A stretch of 64,000 nt of DNA from CAJFUR01 sp904420575. Lineage in GTDB: Bacteria; Actinomycetota; Coriobacteriia; Coriobacteriales; Eggerthellaceae. Below the pieces are notes generated by a model, which worked only from the letters and a program-made list of their open reading frames with translations, did no database searches and was not told the DNA's origin. Positions 25,858-37,997 of the stretch are shown piece by piece. The DNA lies in NCBI GenBank assembly GCA_965119745.1, contig OZ221973.1, positions 2,604,001 to 2,668,000 of the forward strand. Direction: 5' to 3'. The translations under genes and the position numbers were made by a program. The stretch's first letter is position 1, and each line of letters opens with the position of its first letter.

Positions 25858-27342
25858 CTACTTCTCCGGGTAGAAGCCGCTCGGCGTCTCGTTGAGGTTG
25901 ATCATGATGTTCTTCGTCTGCGTATAGTGCTCGAGCATGACCTTGTGCGTCTCGCGGCCGATGCCGGACTCCTTGTAGCCGCCGAACGGCGCGCCGGACG
26001 GGATCTGGTTGTAGGTGTTCACCCACATGCGGCCCGTGCGCACGCCCTGCGCCACGCGGAACGCACGGTTGATGTCGCGGGTCCACACGGCGCCGCCCAG
26101 GCCGTACACCGAGTCGTTCGCCATGTCGATGACTTCCTGCTCGTCCTTGAACTTGATGACCACGGCCACCGGCCCGAAGATCTCCTCCTGCGCCACGCGG
26201 CAGGAATTGTTCGGCACCTCGAGCAGCGTCGGCTTGAGGAACGCGCCCTTGGCGAGCTCCCCTTCCGTGGCACGCTCGCCGCCGCACAGGACACGCCCGC
26301 CCTCCTGCTTGGCGATCTCGATGTAGTCGAGGATCTTGTTCATCTGGCCCTGGTCAATCTGGCTGCCCATCTGGGTGTCGTCCTCCCAGGGCAAGCCCAC
26401 CTTCACCTTGCCGAAGGCGCGGCAGGCGTCTTCGACGAACTTGTCGTAGATGTCCTCGTGCACGAAGATGCGGCTGCCGGCGCAGCAGACCTGCCCCTGG
26501 TTGAACAGGATGCCCAGCTGGATGCCGTCGAGCATCATGTCCCACTTGCAGTCGGGGAAGACGATGTTGGCGGACTTGCCGCCCAACTCCAGCGTGGCCG
26601 GGATGAGGCGCTCGGCCGCCGCGCGGGCGACGTCGCGGCCGACCTCGGTGGAGCCGGTGAACGCGAGCTTGCTGATACGCGGGTTGTCCAGGATGTACTG
26701 GCCGGACTTCGAACCGCGGCCCGTGACGACGTTGAACACCCCTGGCGGGATGATGCCCTCGGTGAGCTTGGCCAGCTCGAGGACCGTGAGCGACGTGGTG
26801 GACGACGGCTTGAACACCGTGCAGTCGCCGGCGGCGAGCACGGGAGCGAGCTTCCAGGCGGCCATGAGGAACGGGAAGTTCCACGGCACGATCTGGCCCA
26901 CGACGCCGATGGGCTCGTGCAGCACGAGCGACATCATGTTGCCGGGGAGCAGGTCGGCCTCGCCCGTGTCGGCCAGAAGCACGCCGGCGAAATAGCGGAA
27001 GTGGTCGATCGAGTACGCCACGTCGATGGCGCGCGTCTCGCGGATGGGCTTGCCGTTGTCGAGCGTTTCGAGCAGCGCGAACTTCTCGGCGTTCGCCTCG
27101 ATGACGTCGGCGACCTTGTTGAGGATGATGGCGCGCTCGGCCTTGTCGGTCTTGCTCCAGGACTCGAACGCCTTCCACGCCGCGTCGACGGCGGCGTCCA
27201 CGTCTTCCTTGGAAGCGTCGGCGATGGTGGACAGCTTCTCGCCGTTCGCCGGGCAGTACACGTCGAGCGTCGCGCCGTCCGACGCGTCGACCCATTTGCC
27301 GCCGATGAAGAGTTGATAGGATTGCTGAGCAGGATTTTCCAT
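25858..27342 (-). CDS. NAD(P)-dependent aldehyde dehydrogenase
   Basis: A 494-residue ALDH of normal length. The coenzyme site FTGSTEVG, the catalytic Glu in LELGGKS and the nucleophilic Cys in GQVCCAGSR are present, with the late motif EEIFGPVA. It oxidises an aldehyde to the acid in the cytoplasm. The best likeness is to broad-range or betaine/aliphatic aldehyde dehydrogenases, and the substrate is not certain. It is a single gene with its own terminator. Confidence 0.9.
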   Translation of the reverse strand: MENPAQQSYQLFIGGKWVDASDGATLDVYCPANGEKLSTIADASKEDVDAAVDAAWKAFESWSKTDKAERAIILNKVADVIEANAEKFALLETLDNGKPIRETRAIDVAYSIDHFRYFAGVLLADTGEADLLPGNMMSLVLHEPIGVVGQIVPWNFPFLMAAWKLAPVLAAGDCTVFKPSSTTSLTVLELAKLTEGIIPPGVFNVVTGRGSKSGQYILDNPRISKLAFTGSTEVGRDVARAAAERLIPATLELGGKSANIVFPDCKWDMMLDGIQLGILFNQGQVCCAGSRIFVHEDIYDKFVEDACRAFGKVKVGLPWEDDTQMGSQIDQGQMNKILDYIEIAKQEGGRVLCGGERATEGELAKGAFLKPTLLEVPNNSCRVAQEEIFGPVAVVIKFKDEQEVIDMANDSVYGLGGAVWTRDINRAFRVAQGVRTGRMWVNTYNQIPSGAPFGGYKESGIGRETHKVMLEHYTQTKNIMINLNETPSGFYPEK

Positions 27343-27587
27343 TCGTGCATCCTTTCATACGCGCGCGGAGGCTGCCCTGCCGCGCCCAGACTGAAACGGC
27401 CCCGCCGGGATGCCGGCACGCCGCGCGCCGCATCCCCTTGGCTGGCGCCGACGAAGCGCGCGCCGTCCACGGGGAGGCGCCGGCGCCCATCCGCTCGGAC
27501 GCCGACGCTGACCGTTGCCCTCAGGATACCCCGCAGGCGCCGCCCCTGTCAGTCGGCGTTTTGTGGAAACCCGTCAACGGTCGCGAA

Positions 27588-27613
27588 ACGGGGCGGCCCG
27601 AAAGCCGCCCCGT
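27588..27613 (-). terminator. Hairpin in the leuA-ALDH gap
   Basis: In the 310-base gap 27343-27652, a perfect 10-bp stem (ACGGGGCGGC with GCCGCCCCGT, 6-base loop) lies 40 bases beyond the leuA stop codon, with TTTCG following on the minus strand. It is the probable leuA terminator. No gene is seen in the rest of the gap. Confidence 0.6.
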
Positions 27614-27652
27614 CGCGTCGGTCCCTCTATCGCCGATTTCCGCCCGATCCGC

Positions 27653-29185
27653 TTACTTGCGGCGCTCCTGCTTGTCGTCGAGCAGGCGGTTGAGCGCGTT
27701 CAGGTAGGCCTTCGTGGAGGACACCACGATGTCGCCGTCGGCGCCGCGGCCCGTGTACACGGCGCCCGTGGGGTCGGTCACGCGGATGGTCACCTCGCCC
27801 AGCGCGTCGATGCCGCGCGTGACGGACTGCACGGCAAACTCGGTCAGGTCGTTGTCCACCTGCACGATCTTGTTCACGGCCTTGCACATGGCATCGATGG
27901 GGCCCGTGCCGTACTCGCATGCGGTGACCACCTGGTCGGCGGCGTTCCTCAGCGTGACCGTGGCCGTGGGCGTGAGGGGGAAGCCGCAGCTTATCTGCAC
28001 GCCTTCCAGCGTGTACAGCGCGCTCTCGTTGCGGTCGCGCTCGTTCACCAGGCTTTCCAGGTCCTCGTCGTAGACCTCCTTCTTCTTGTCGGCCAGGTTG
28101 AGGAACGCCTCGTACACCTGGTCGAGCGCCTCGCCCTCCAGCTCGTAGCCCAGCTCTTCCAGACGGTGCTTCAAGGCCGCATGTCCGCTGCGCGCCGTGA
28201 GCACGATCTGGCTCGAGCCGGCGCCCACGTCGGCGGGGTCGATGATCTCGTAGGTGTCGCGCTTCTTCAGCACGCCGTCCTGGTGGATGCCCGACGAGTG
28301 CGCGAACGCATTCGCGCCGACGATGGCCTTGTTGGCCTGCACGCTCATGCCCGTGATGGACGACACGAGACGGCTGGCCTTCACGAACTCGCGCGTGTTG
28401 ATGTCGGTATGGGCGTCCAGCTCGTCCCCGTGCATCTTGATGGCCATGACCACTTCCTCCATGGCCGTGTTGCCTGCGCGCTCGCCCAGGCCGTTGATGG
28501 TGCATTCGATCTGCGTCGCGCCGTTCTTCACGCCGGCCATGGCGAGCGCTGTCGCCATGCCCAGGTCGTTGTGGCAATGCACGGCCACCGTGACGTTCTC
28601 GATGCCGCGCACGCCTTCCATAAGGTACTTAATGCGGCGGCCGAACTCCTCGGGCAGCGAATAGCCCGTGGTGTCGGGGATGTTCACCACGGTGGCGCCC
28701 GCGTCGACGGCGGCCTGGATGACCCGCACGAGGAAGTCGTAGTCCGAACGGCCCGCGTCCTCGGCGTAGAACTGCACGTCCTCCACGTACTTCTTCGCGT
28801 ACTTCACGCACTTCACGGCGCGTTCCACGCACTCGTCCTCGGTGATGCGCAGCTTGTCGCGCAGGTGGCTGGGGCTCACGCCCAGGCCCGTATGGATGCG
28901 CGGGCGCTTCGCGTACCTGAGCGCCTCGGCGGCGCAGTCGATGTCCTTCTCTACCGCGCGCGTGAGGCCGCAGACGACCGCCTGGTCGCCCGCGAGCTCG
29001 GCGATGCGGCGGACCGACTCGAAGTCGCCGGGGCTCGAGATGGGAAAGCCCGCCTCGATGACGTCAACGTTCAGACGCAGGAGCTGGCGCGCGACGACGA
29101 GTTTCTCCTCGGTGTTCATGGAAGCGCCCGGCGACTGCTCGCCGTCGCGCAGCGTGGTGTCGAAAATGTCGATCTTGCGCGTCAT
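27653..29185 (-). CDS. leuA: 2-isopropylmalate synthase
   Basis: A 510-residue enzyme of the leucine pathway that condenses acetyl-CoA with 2-oxoisovalerate. The metal and catalytic motif DTTLRDGEQSPG is near the N-terminus. The barrel (HCHNDLGMATA) and the C-terminal allosteric domain (residues about 390-510) that senses leucine are complete. The start was placed at MTRKIDIF because the AAAGGA site fits it better than the ATG two codons upstream. It lies in an amino-acid block behind serA and serC on the same strand and uses the keto acid made by the ilv genes nearby. Confidence 0.92.
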   Translation of the reverse strand: MTRKIDIFDTTLRDGEQSPGASMNTEEKLVVARQLLRLNVDVIEAGFPISSPGDFESVRRIAELAGDQAVVCGLTRAVEKDIDCAAEALRYAKRPRIHTGLGVSPSHLRDKLRITEDECVERAVKCVKYAKKYVEDVQFYAEDAGRSDYDFLVRVIQAAVDAGATVVNIPDTTGYSLPEEFGRRIKYLMEGVRGIENVTVAVHCHNDLGMATALAMAGVKNGATQIECTINGLGERAGNTAMEEVVMAIKMHGDELDAHTDINTREFVKASRLVSSITGMSVQANKAIVGANAFAHSSGIHQDGVLKKRDTYEIIDPADVGAGSSQIVLTARSGHAALKHRLEELGYELEGEALDQVYEAFLNLADKKKEVYDEDLESLVNERDRNESALYTLEGVQISCGFPLTPTATVTLRNAADQVVTACEYGTGPIDAMCKAVNKIVQVDNDLTEFAVQSVTRGIDALGEVTIRVTDPTGAVYTGRGADGDIVVSSTKAYLNALNRLLDDKQERRK

Positions 29186-29325
29186 GTGCATGCGTCCTTT
29201 CCTTTTCTGCCCGCCCGTCTCCCTCGCGGGAGCCGTCGGCGGAATGCTCACGATTACTTTGACCATCTTAGCAAATTCACGGTCCCGTCCGGCCGAAAAG
29301 TCGGAGAGGCGGAGGCGGGAGAACG

Positions 29326-30906
29326 CTACAGCTTCACGTGCCAGAGGTTCTTCAGGTCGGGCACGGCGCTGCGCAGGCGGTCGAGCACGGCCTCGGTCAC
29401 GTCCCCTTCCACGTTGACGTACACGAGCGCGCACCGCTCTTCGGGCTTGGCGCCCACCTGCATGGTGGTGATGTTGACGCCCGCCTCGCCCAGGACGGTG
29501 CCGATGGTGCCGATGCGGCCCGGCGCGTCCACGTACTCGAACACGAGGGATTCGCGGCCCGGCGCGATGTCGATCCGGTAGTCCAAAAGCGACACGATGC
29601 GCGGGGACTGCGCGGCGGCGGCCATCGTGACCCCCGCTTCCACCCCGTCGGCGCATATCGTGACGGTGGAGGCGTACTCCTGCGCGTCGATCTCGCTGGC
29701 GGTCTCCACCTTGATGCCGTGGCGCGCAGCCACCGACTCTGCGTTCACCGGCGTGACCGTGCCGGCGCGGCGATACGACAGGATGCCGCCGAGCGCGCCT
29801 GCCACCAGGATGGACAGGTCGGCACCGGCGATGGAGCCGGCCGCCGTGACGTTGAGGGCCTTCGGCATGTCGCCCAGAAGCTGCGCGACCAGCCGGCCCA
29901 TCATCTGGCAGGCGGGCACGTAGGGGCCCACCGCGTCCAGCACGTCGGGCGGCACGGGCGCCATGTTCACGGCCGTGGGCACGACGGAGCCTTCGAGCCC
30001 GGCCGCCACGTATTCCGCGATCTGCACGCCGGCGCGCTGCTGGGCCTCCTTGGTGGAAGCGCCCAGATGCGGCATCAGGATGGCGTTGTCGAATTCGTGC
30101 AGCGGGCTTTCCAGGCAGGGCTCGGACTCGTACACGTCCAGGCCCACCGCGCCGATCTTGCCGGCGGCCAGGAAGTCGGCGAGCGAGTCCACGTTGTAGA
30201 TGCCGCCGCGCGCCGTGTTCACCAGGATGACGCCGTCCTTCATGGCGGCGTACTGGTCGGGGCCGAACATGCCGATGGTCTCCTCGGTCTTGGGAAGGTG
30301 CACCGTGATGAAGTCGGCCAGCGGCACGATCTCGTCCACCGTGTCGTAGAGCTTCACGCCCAGCTGCTCGGCGCGTTCCGGGCTACAATAGGGGTCGTAG
30401 CCGACGAGCTCCATGCCGAACGCGCGGGCACGCTCGGCCACCAGGCCGCCCACGCGGCCCAGCCCGAAGATGGCGAGCGTCTTCTCGTACAGCTCGACGC
30501 CGGTGAAGCGGGAGCGCTCCCATTTGCCCTCGTGCATGGACGCGTTCGCCTGGGCGACGTTGCGGGCGCAGGCCAGCATGAGCGCCAAGGCGTGCTCGGC
30601 GGCCGAAACGATGTTGGAGGTGGGCGCGTTGCACACGATGATGCCGCGCTCGGTGGCCGCCGCCACGTCCACGTTGTCGACGCCCATGCCGGCGCGGCCG
30701 ATGACGCGCAGGTTCGGCGCGGCATCGATGACCTCGCGCGTGACCTGCGTGCCCGACCGCACGACGAGCGCGTTGTAGGCGGGCATGGCCGCCACCAGTT
30801 CCTCGGGCGAGAGATCGAGCCGGACGTCGACCTCGCATCCCCTCTCGCGCAGGACGGCCAGTCCCGCGTCCGCCAGCTGTTCGGCAACCAGCACCTTTTT
30901 AGCCAT
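29326..30906 (-). CDS. serA: D-3-phosphoglycerate dehydrogenase
   Basis: A 526-residue, long-form SerA, the first step of serine synthesis. The Rossmann site is GLGRVG and the catalytic arginine, glutamate and histidine lie in NTARGGIYN, the following strand, and MPHLGASTKEA. An intervening domain and a C-terminal ACT domain (about residues 455-526, FEYVDAPGRIGTIGTVLGEA) complete it. The start at MAKKVLVA follows AAGGTGG; a TTG three codons upstream is less likely. serC is the next gene upstream on the same strand, about 270 bases away. Confidence 0.93.
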   Translation of the reverse strand: MAKKVLVAEQLADAGLAVLRERGCEVDVRLDLSPEELVAAMPAYNALVVRSGTQVTREVIDAAPNLRVIGRAGMGVDNVDVAAATERGIIVCNAPTSNIVSAAEHALALMLACARNVAQANASMHEGKWERSRFTGVELYEKTLAIFGLGRVGGLVAERARAFGMELVGYDPYCSPERAEQLGVKLYDTVDEIVPLADFITVHLPKTEETIGMFGPDQYAAMKDGVILVNTARGGIYNVDSLADFLAAGKIGAVGLDVYESEPCLESPLHEFDNAILMPHLGASTKEAQQRAGVQIAEYVAAGLEGSVVPTAVNMAPVPPDVLDAVGPYVPACQMMGRLVAQLLGDMPKALNVTAAGSIAGADLSILVAGALGGILSYRRAGTVTPVNAESVAARHGIKVETASEIDAQEYASTVTICADGVEAGVTMAAAAQSPRIVSLLDYRIDIAPGRESLVFEYVDAPGRIGTIGTVLGEAGVNITTMQVGAKPEERCALVYVNVEGDVTEAVLDRLRSAVPDLKNLWHVKL

Positions 30907-31035
30907 GAGCTGCAACCACCTTCACCCTGTTGATTCGTGTCTTGAATGCCGCGGGAAGCCGTGGCCAGTCCATGATAAGCCAAACGGCGCGCATGTGCGC
31001 GCAACTGCCGAAACCCGCAGAAACTGTACGCAGGA

Positions 31036-31106
31036 GTGGTACAGGGGGACGGGGGTGGTGTACCACTATGGTGCAGTGGTACACCACCCCCGTCCCCGTG
31101 TACCAC
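31036..31106. repeat. Long near-perfect inverted repeat
   Basis: Two 32-base arms match at 31 of 32 positions around a 7-base loop (ATGGTGC). The left arm is 31036-31067 and the right arm 31075-31106. The arms carry G-runs (GGGGGACGGGGGTGG) and the ends read GTGGTAC and GTACCAC. It lies between serC and serA on the minus strand. It could act as a strong terminator, or be a REP-type element left by a single-strand transposase. A smaller hairpin follows at 31113-31140. Confidence 0.85.
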
Positions 31107-31179
31107 GCTCATAGAGAAGCGCCCCGGAGGGCGCGTCTCTGGTCAGGTGAGATCGGTTTTCCAGACGCAGCCTAGGAGC

Positions 31180-32262
31180 CTAGGAGTGTGCGCGCTCGAA
31201 TTCCTTCATGAAGGCGACCAGCGCCTCCACGCCGGCCTTCGGCATGGCGTTGTAGATGCTCGCGCGCATGCCGCCCACGCTGCGGTGGCCCTTGAGGTTC
31301 TCCAGACCGGCCTTCTTCGCCTCGGCGACAAAGGCCGCGTCCAAGTCGGCGTCGCCGGTGACGAACGGCACGTTCATGAGCGAGCGGTCCTCCTTGCGCA
31401 CGGTACCGCGGAAAAGCGCACTTTCGTCCAGGTAGTCGTAGAGCAGCGCGGCCTTCTCCTGGTTGCGCTCCTGCATAGCCGCAAGGCCGCCCTGGGCCTT
31501 CAGCCACTTGAACACCTTGCCACAGATGTAGATGCCGTAGGCGGGCGGCGTGTTGTAGAGCGAGTTCGCGTCGGCCTGCGTCTTCCACTTCAGCATGGTG
31601 GGCGTGCATTCCAACACGTCGTCGCGCACGAGGTCCTCGCGGATGATGGAGATGACCACGCCGGCCGGGCCGATGTTCTTCTGCGCGCCACCGTACATGA
31701 CGCCGTACTTGGTGATGTCCACCGGCTCGGACAGGAAGCACGACGACACGTCGGCCACCAGGTCCTTGCCCTTGGTGTTCGGCAGCGTGTGGAACTTCGT
31801 GCCGTAGATGGTGTTGTTCTCGCAGATGTAGACGTAGTCGGCGTCAGGCGACACGTCGAGGTCGGAGCAGTCGGGGATGTAGGAGAACGTCTCGTCCTCG
31901 CTGGAGGCGATGACTCGCGCGTCGCCGTAGATCTTGGCTTCCTTGAAGGCCTTCTTCGCCCACGATCCCGTGACGATGTAGTCCGCCACGCGGTTCTTCA
32001 TGAGGTTCATCGGCACGGCGGCGAACTGCTGCGACGCGCCGCCCTGCAGGAACAGCACGCGGTAGTTGTCGGGGATGCCCACGAGCTCGCGCAGGTCGGC
32101 CTCGGCCGTCTCGATGATGTCCGCGAACGCGGCAGAGCGGTGGCTCATCTCCATGACCGACATGCCGGTGCCCGCGTAGTCGAGCATCTCGGCCGCAGCC
32201 TCTTCGAGCACCTCCTCCGGCAAAACGGCGGGACCTGCCGAAAAGTTGTACACCCTGCCCAT
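31180..32262 (-). CDS. serC: Phosphoserine aminotransferase
   Basis: A 360-residue PLP enzyme that converts 3-phosphohydroxypyruvate to phosphoserine. The N-terminal NFSAGPAVLPEEVL motif, the substrate loop GGASQQF and the PLP lysine in GAQKNIGPAG are clear. The start MGRVYNF has an AAGGAGAC site; the longer open frame upstream is rejected. With serA it covers the first two steps of serine synthesis. Confidence 0.93.
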   Translation of the reverse strand: MGRVYNFSAGPAVLPEEVLEEAAAEMLDYAGTGMSVMEMSHRSAAFADIIETAEADLRELVGIPDNYRVLFLQGGASQQFAAVPMNLMKNRVADYIVTGSWAKKAFKEAKIYGDARVIASSEDETFSYIPDCSDLDVSPDADYVYICENNTIYGTKFHTLPNTKGKDLVADVSSCFLSEPVDITKYGVMYGGAQKNIGPAGVVISIIREDLVRDDVLECTPTMLKWKTQADANSLYNTPPAYGIYICGKVFKWLKAQGGLAAMQERNQEKAALLYDYLDESALFRGTVRKEDRSLMNVPFVTGDADLDAAFVAEAKKAGLENLKGHRSVGGMRASIYNAMPKAGVEALVAFMKEFERAHS

Positions 32263-32744
32263 GGTCGTCTCCTTGTCGTCCAAGACCTGCGCGCCCGTAT
32301 CAGGCAGGCGCGCGTTGCATGGAGGCAAGCATAGCACGGATGCACCCGCCACGGCGCGTGCGGCACGGCGGGTTTCGGAATACGGTGCCCCACGGCCCGG
32401 TTTCTGCCACAAAACCGCCGATTTCTGCGCTTTGGGAGGCGTCGGCGCGGCGGGCCCGGTCCGAAGGCCCGCGCTGCTGTCCGCCGAACTGGCGTTTTTC
32501 GCACGGCCGCACGCCCCTCGACCCGGCGGGCCCCGTCTGGGTTGACGGCGATGTCAGAAATCGGCAGAAATGTGGCAGCCCTGCCTGCACGGGGCGAACC
32601 CTGGCCCGCCGCGCACCGCGCACCGCGAGCCAGCCGCCAGCGCACGCGGGCGGGCGCCTCTTCCGGGCGAACCCCGCCGCCCGCCAGCCGCCCATGCTCG
32701 CGGGCGGACACCTGCTCCCGGCCTTCGCGCAGGTGGACGGGCGC
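32263..32744. other. Gene-less stretch between ilvC and serC
   Basis: About 480 bases with no supported gene. Two inverted, imperfect copies of one sequence lie at 32401-32428 (TTTCTGCCACAAAACCGCCG, then ATTTCTGC) and 32553-32578 (GTCAGAAATCGGCAGAAATG, then TGGCAG). They are about 120 bases apart and may form a long-range stem or be binding sites for one dimeric regulator of serC. Loose GC-rich repeats fill 32590-32740. Confidence 0.5.
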
Positions 32745-33740
32745 CTACTCCTTGGCCCGGCTGAACATGGAGCGGATGGCCTCGCCGGTCCTCTCGATCT
32801 CGTGCTCGTTGATCTTCGCGCGCTGCTCGAGCAGCCACGCGTGGTCGTTCGCACAGTCGTCCATGAAGTCGCGCGCGAAGCTGCCGTCCTGGATGCGCGC
32901 CAGGATCTCCCTCATGGCGCGGCGCGACTCGTCGTTGATGACCTTGGGGCCGGCGTAGTACTCGCCGTATTCGGCCGTGTTGGAGATGGAGTGGTTCATG
33001 AAGTGGATGCCGCTTTCGTACATGAGGTCCACGATCATCTTCATTTCATGGTAGACCTCGAAGTACGCGAGCTCCGGCGGGTAGCCCGCCTCGGTGAGCG
33101 TCTCGAATCCGGCCTTGATCATTTCCACCAGGCCGCCGCAAAGCACGGCCTGCTCGCCGAACAGGTCCTCTTCCGTCTCGTCCTTGAACGTGGACTTGAT
33201 GATGCCCGAGCGCGCGCCGCCCACGCCCCAGGCGTACGAGAGGGCGAGGTCCCATGCCGACCCGGTGTGGTCCTGCTCCACGCAGGCCAGGTCCGGCACG
33301 CCGGACCCTTCGACGAACTGGCGCCGCACGATGTGGCCCGGCCCCTTCGGCGCGATCATCACCACGTCGACGAACGCCGGCGGCTTGATGAAGCCGTAAT
33401 GGACGTTGAAGCCGTGCGCGAACGCGAGCGCGTCCCCCTCCTTCAGGTGCGGGGCGACGTGCTGCTCGTAAATCTCCGCCTGCTTCTCGTCGGGGACGAG
33501 CATCATGACGAAGTCGGCTTCCTCGGCGGCCTCGTCGACGGTCATGACCCTGAGGCCGGCTTCCTCGGCCTTCTGCCAGGACGGCGAGCCTTCGCGCAGG
33601 CCGACGCGCACGTCGCACCCCGAGTCCCTGAGGTTGAGCGCATGGGCGTGCCCCTGGCTCCCGTAGCCGATGACGGCCACCTTGCGGCCTTGGATGATCC
33701 GGGGGTCGACGTCCTGCTCGTGATAGATGGTGACGGCCAT
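32745..33740 (-). CDS. ilvC: Ketol-acid reductoisomerase
   Basis: A 331-residue class I enzyme of valine and isoleucine synthesis. The N-terminal NADPH site is VIGYGSQGHAHA at about residues 20-31. The knotted all-helical domain follows with the metal glutamates (DLFGEQAVLCGG and YFEVYHEMK). The start MAVTIYHEQD has a GGAAGAACC purine site. Last gene of the ilvD-ilvB-ilvN-ilvC operon, 46 bases after ilvN. Confidence 0.94.
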   Translation of the reverse strand: MAVTIYHEQDVDPRIIQGRKVAVIGYGSQGHAHALNLRDSGCDVRVGLREGSPSWQKAEEAGLRVMTVDEAAEEADFVMMLVPDEKQAEIYEQHVAPHLKEGDALAFAHGFNVHYGFIKPPAFVDVVMIAPKGPGHIVRRQFVEGSGVPDLACVEQDHTGSAWDLALSYAWGVGGARSGIIKSTFKDETEEDLFGEQAVLCGGLVEMIKAGFETLTEAGYPPELAYFEVYHEMKMIVDLMYESGIHFMNHSISNTAEYGEYYAGPKVINDESRRAMREILARIQDGSFARDFMDDCANDHAWLLEQRAKINEHEIERTGEAIRSMFSRAKE

Positions 33741-33786
33741 GGTTGGTTCTTCCTTTCGTCTGGGCTGTCGTTGCCGGTAGTGGTTG

Positions 33787-34265
33787 CTAGTCCTTCGAGT
33801 TGCGCGACATGGCGATCTTGCCGGTGCGGACGATCTCCTTGATGCCATAGGCGCGCAGCAGGTCTTCCAGGCCTTTGAGCTTCTCCTCGTCGCCGGTGGC
33901 CTCGATGGTGAGCGAGCCGCGGCCCACGTCCACGATCTTCGCACGGAAGATGTTCGCGATCTCGATGATCTCGCTGCGGCGCTCGGAGGCGGCGTTGACC
34001 TTGTACAGGGCCAGCTCGCGCTCGATGGCCCCTTCGTCGGTGAGGTCGGTGATCTTGTGCACGCTGATGAGCTTGTGCAGCTGCTTCGTGATCTGTTCGT
34101 AGGCCACGTCGTCGGCCTTCACGATGGCCGTGACGCGCGACATGGTGGGGTCTTCCGTGGGGCCCACGGACAGCGACTCGATGTTGAAGCCGCGCCGCGA
34201 GATGAGGCCCGTCACGCGCGACAGCACGCCGGGCTTGTTCTCCACCAGGACGGACAGGACGTGTT

Positions 34266-34269
<4 letters not shown>
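33787..34269 (-). CDS. ilvN: Acetolactate synthase small (regulatory) subunit
   Basis: A 160-residue subunit with an N-terminal ACT domain (MKHVLSVLVENKPGVLSRVT, then GLISRRGFNIESLSVGP), the valine-sensing part. A C-terminal half activates the large subunit. It overlaps the end of ilvB by four bases (ATGA), so the two are translationally coupled. Length is normal for the family. Confidence 0.93.
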
Positions 34270-36190
<1,921 letters not shown>

Positions 36191-36194
<4 letters not shown>

Positions 36195-37864
36195 GCTACA
36201 TACGCCCCCTTGTCTGCAGACGAGACGAGCCTCGCGTACTTCGCGAGCACGCCGTGGTCATGCTTCGGCGCCGGCGGCTGCCAGGCCGCGCGGCGGCGTT
36301 CCAGCTCGGCGCCGTCCACGTTCAGCGTGAGCGCGCCATCCTCGATGTCGACCGTCACCAGGTCGCCTTCCTCCACGAGCGCGATGGGGCCGCCTGCCGC
36401 AGCCTCGGGGCTCACGTGCCCCACGGCCGGGCCCTTCGTCGCGCCCGAGAAGCGGCCGTCGGTGACGAGCGCCACGCTGGTTGACAGGCCCCTCCCCACG
36501 ATGGACGAGGTGGGCGTCAGCATCTCGCGCATGCCCGGGCCGCCCTTCGGGCCCTCGTAGCGGATGACCACGACGTCGCCTGGCTCGATGGCGCCCGCGT
36601 CGATGGCCTCACACGCGGCTTCCTCGCTGTCGAACACGCGCGCGGGGCCCGTATGCGCGAGCATGGACGGGTCGACGGCCGACTTCTTCACGATGGCGCC
36701 GTCGGGAGCCAGGTTGCCGTGCAGCACGCGCAAGGCGCCGACCGGGGAGAACGGGTCGTCGTGCGCGCGCACCACCTCGCCGTCGGCCGGCTTCGTGCAG
36801 GTTTCCAGGTACGTGTCCAGCGGGCCCATGCAGGTGAGGACGCTGCGGTCGAGCAGGCCCAGCTCGGCCAGCTCGCGCATGACCACCGGCACGCCTCCCA
36901 CCTGGTACAGGTCGGTGAGCGGTCGCGGACCGGAAGGCGCGAGCTTCACGAGGTGCGGGGTACGGGCGGAGGCGGCATCCCAGTCGTCCATCGTGAGGGG
37001 ATGGCCGGCCTCGCGTGCGATGGCCGTGAGGTGGAGCACCGTGTTCGTGGAGCCGCCGAAGGCCATGTCGCATTCCATGGCGTTGTGGATGGCAGCCGCG
37101 CTCACGATGTCGCGGGCCGTGATGCCGCGCTCCAGCAGCTCCATCGCCTTCATGCCCGCATGCTTCGCCAGGCGGATGCGCTCGGCGTACACGGCCGGGA
37201 TGGTGCCGTTGCCGGGCAGCGCGATGCCGAGGGCCTCGCAGAGGCAGTTCATCGAGTTCGCCGTGAAGAGCCCCGAGCAGCTGCCGCAGGTGGGGCACGC
37301 ATGGTCCTCGTGGTACTTGAGCTCGTCCTCGGTCATGGTGCCGTTCATGACCGCGGCCGCGCCGTCGAAGAGCGTGTTGAGGTCGGTGGCAGGCCCGCAC
37401 CCGCCCGAACGGGTGCCGGCGAGCATGGGGCCGCCCGACACGAACACCGTGGGGATGTTCACGCGGAGCGCGCCCAAGAGCATGCCCGGCACGATCTTGT
37501 CGCAGTTCGGGATGCACACGAGCGCGTCGAAGGCGTGGCCCTGCACCGCGCATTCCAGGCTGTCGGCGATGACCTCGCGCGACACGAGCGAGTAGTGCAT
37601 GCCGTCGTGGTTCATGGCGATGCCGTCGCACACGCCGATGGTGGAGATCTCGAACGGCACGCCGCCGGCCAGGTAGATGCCGGCCTTCACGGCCTCGGCG
37701 ATCTTGTCCAGGTCGTTGTGCCCGGGGACGATGTCGTTGCGCGAGTTGAACACCGCGACGAGCGGCCGCCCCATCTCCTCGTCGGTGATGCCGTCGGCCT
37801 TGAGCAGGCCGCGGTGCGGGGCGCGCGCCACCCCGCACCGGACGGCGTCGCTTCTCAGTTGCAT
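36191..37864 (-). CDS. ilvD: Dihydroxy-acid dehydratase
   Basis: A 557-residue FeS dehydratase, third step of valine and isoleucine synthesis. The cluster cysteines lie in VCIPNCDKIVPG and CPTCGSCSGLFTANSMNC, and the metal-binding and C-terminal barrel (DGRFSGATKG) is complete. The start MQLRSDAV follows AAAGGATC; the longer frame upstream runs through the leader RNA and is not used. It heads the ilv operon and follows a leader with T-box features and a terminator. Confidence 0.93.
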
Positions 37865-37997
37865 GTGTCCGATCCTTTCTTCCATGAGGCCGCGCCTTCC
37901 GCATGCCCGCAGCCGCGCTCCGCAGGGCGATGGCCTTGCCCTCGCCCTGCGAGATCGACGCCCTGCGTGCGTTCGACCAAGCCTCGTTTCCGCGCAT

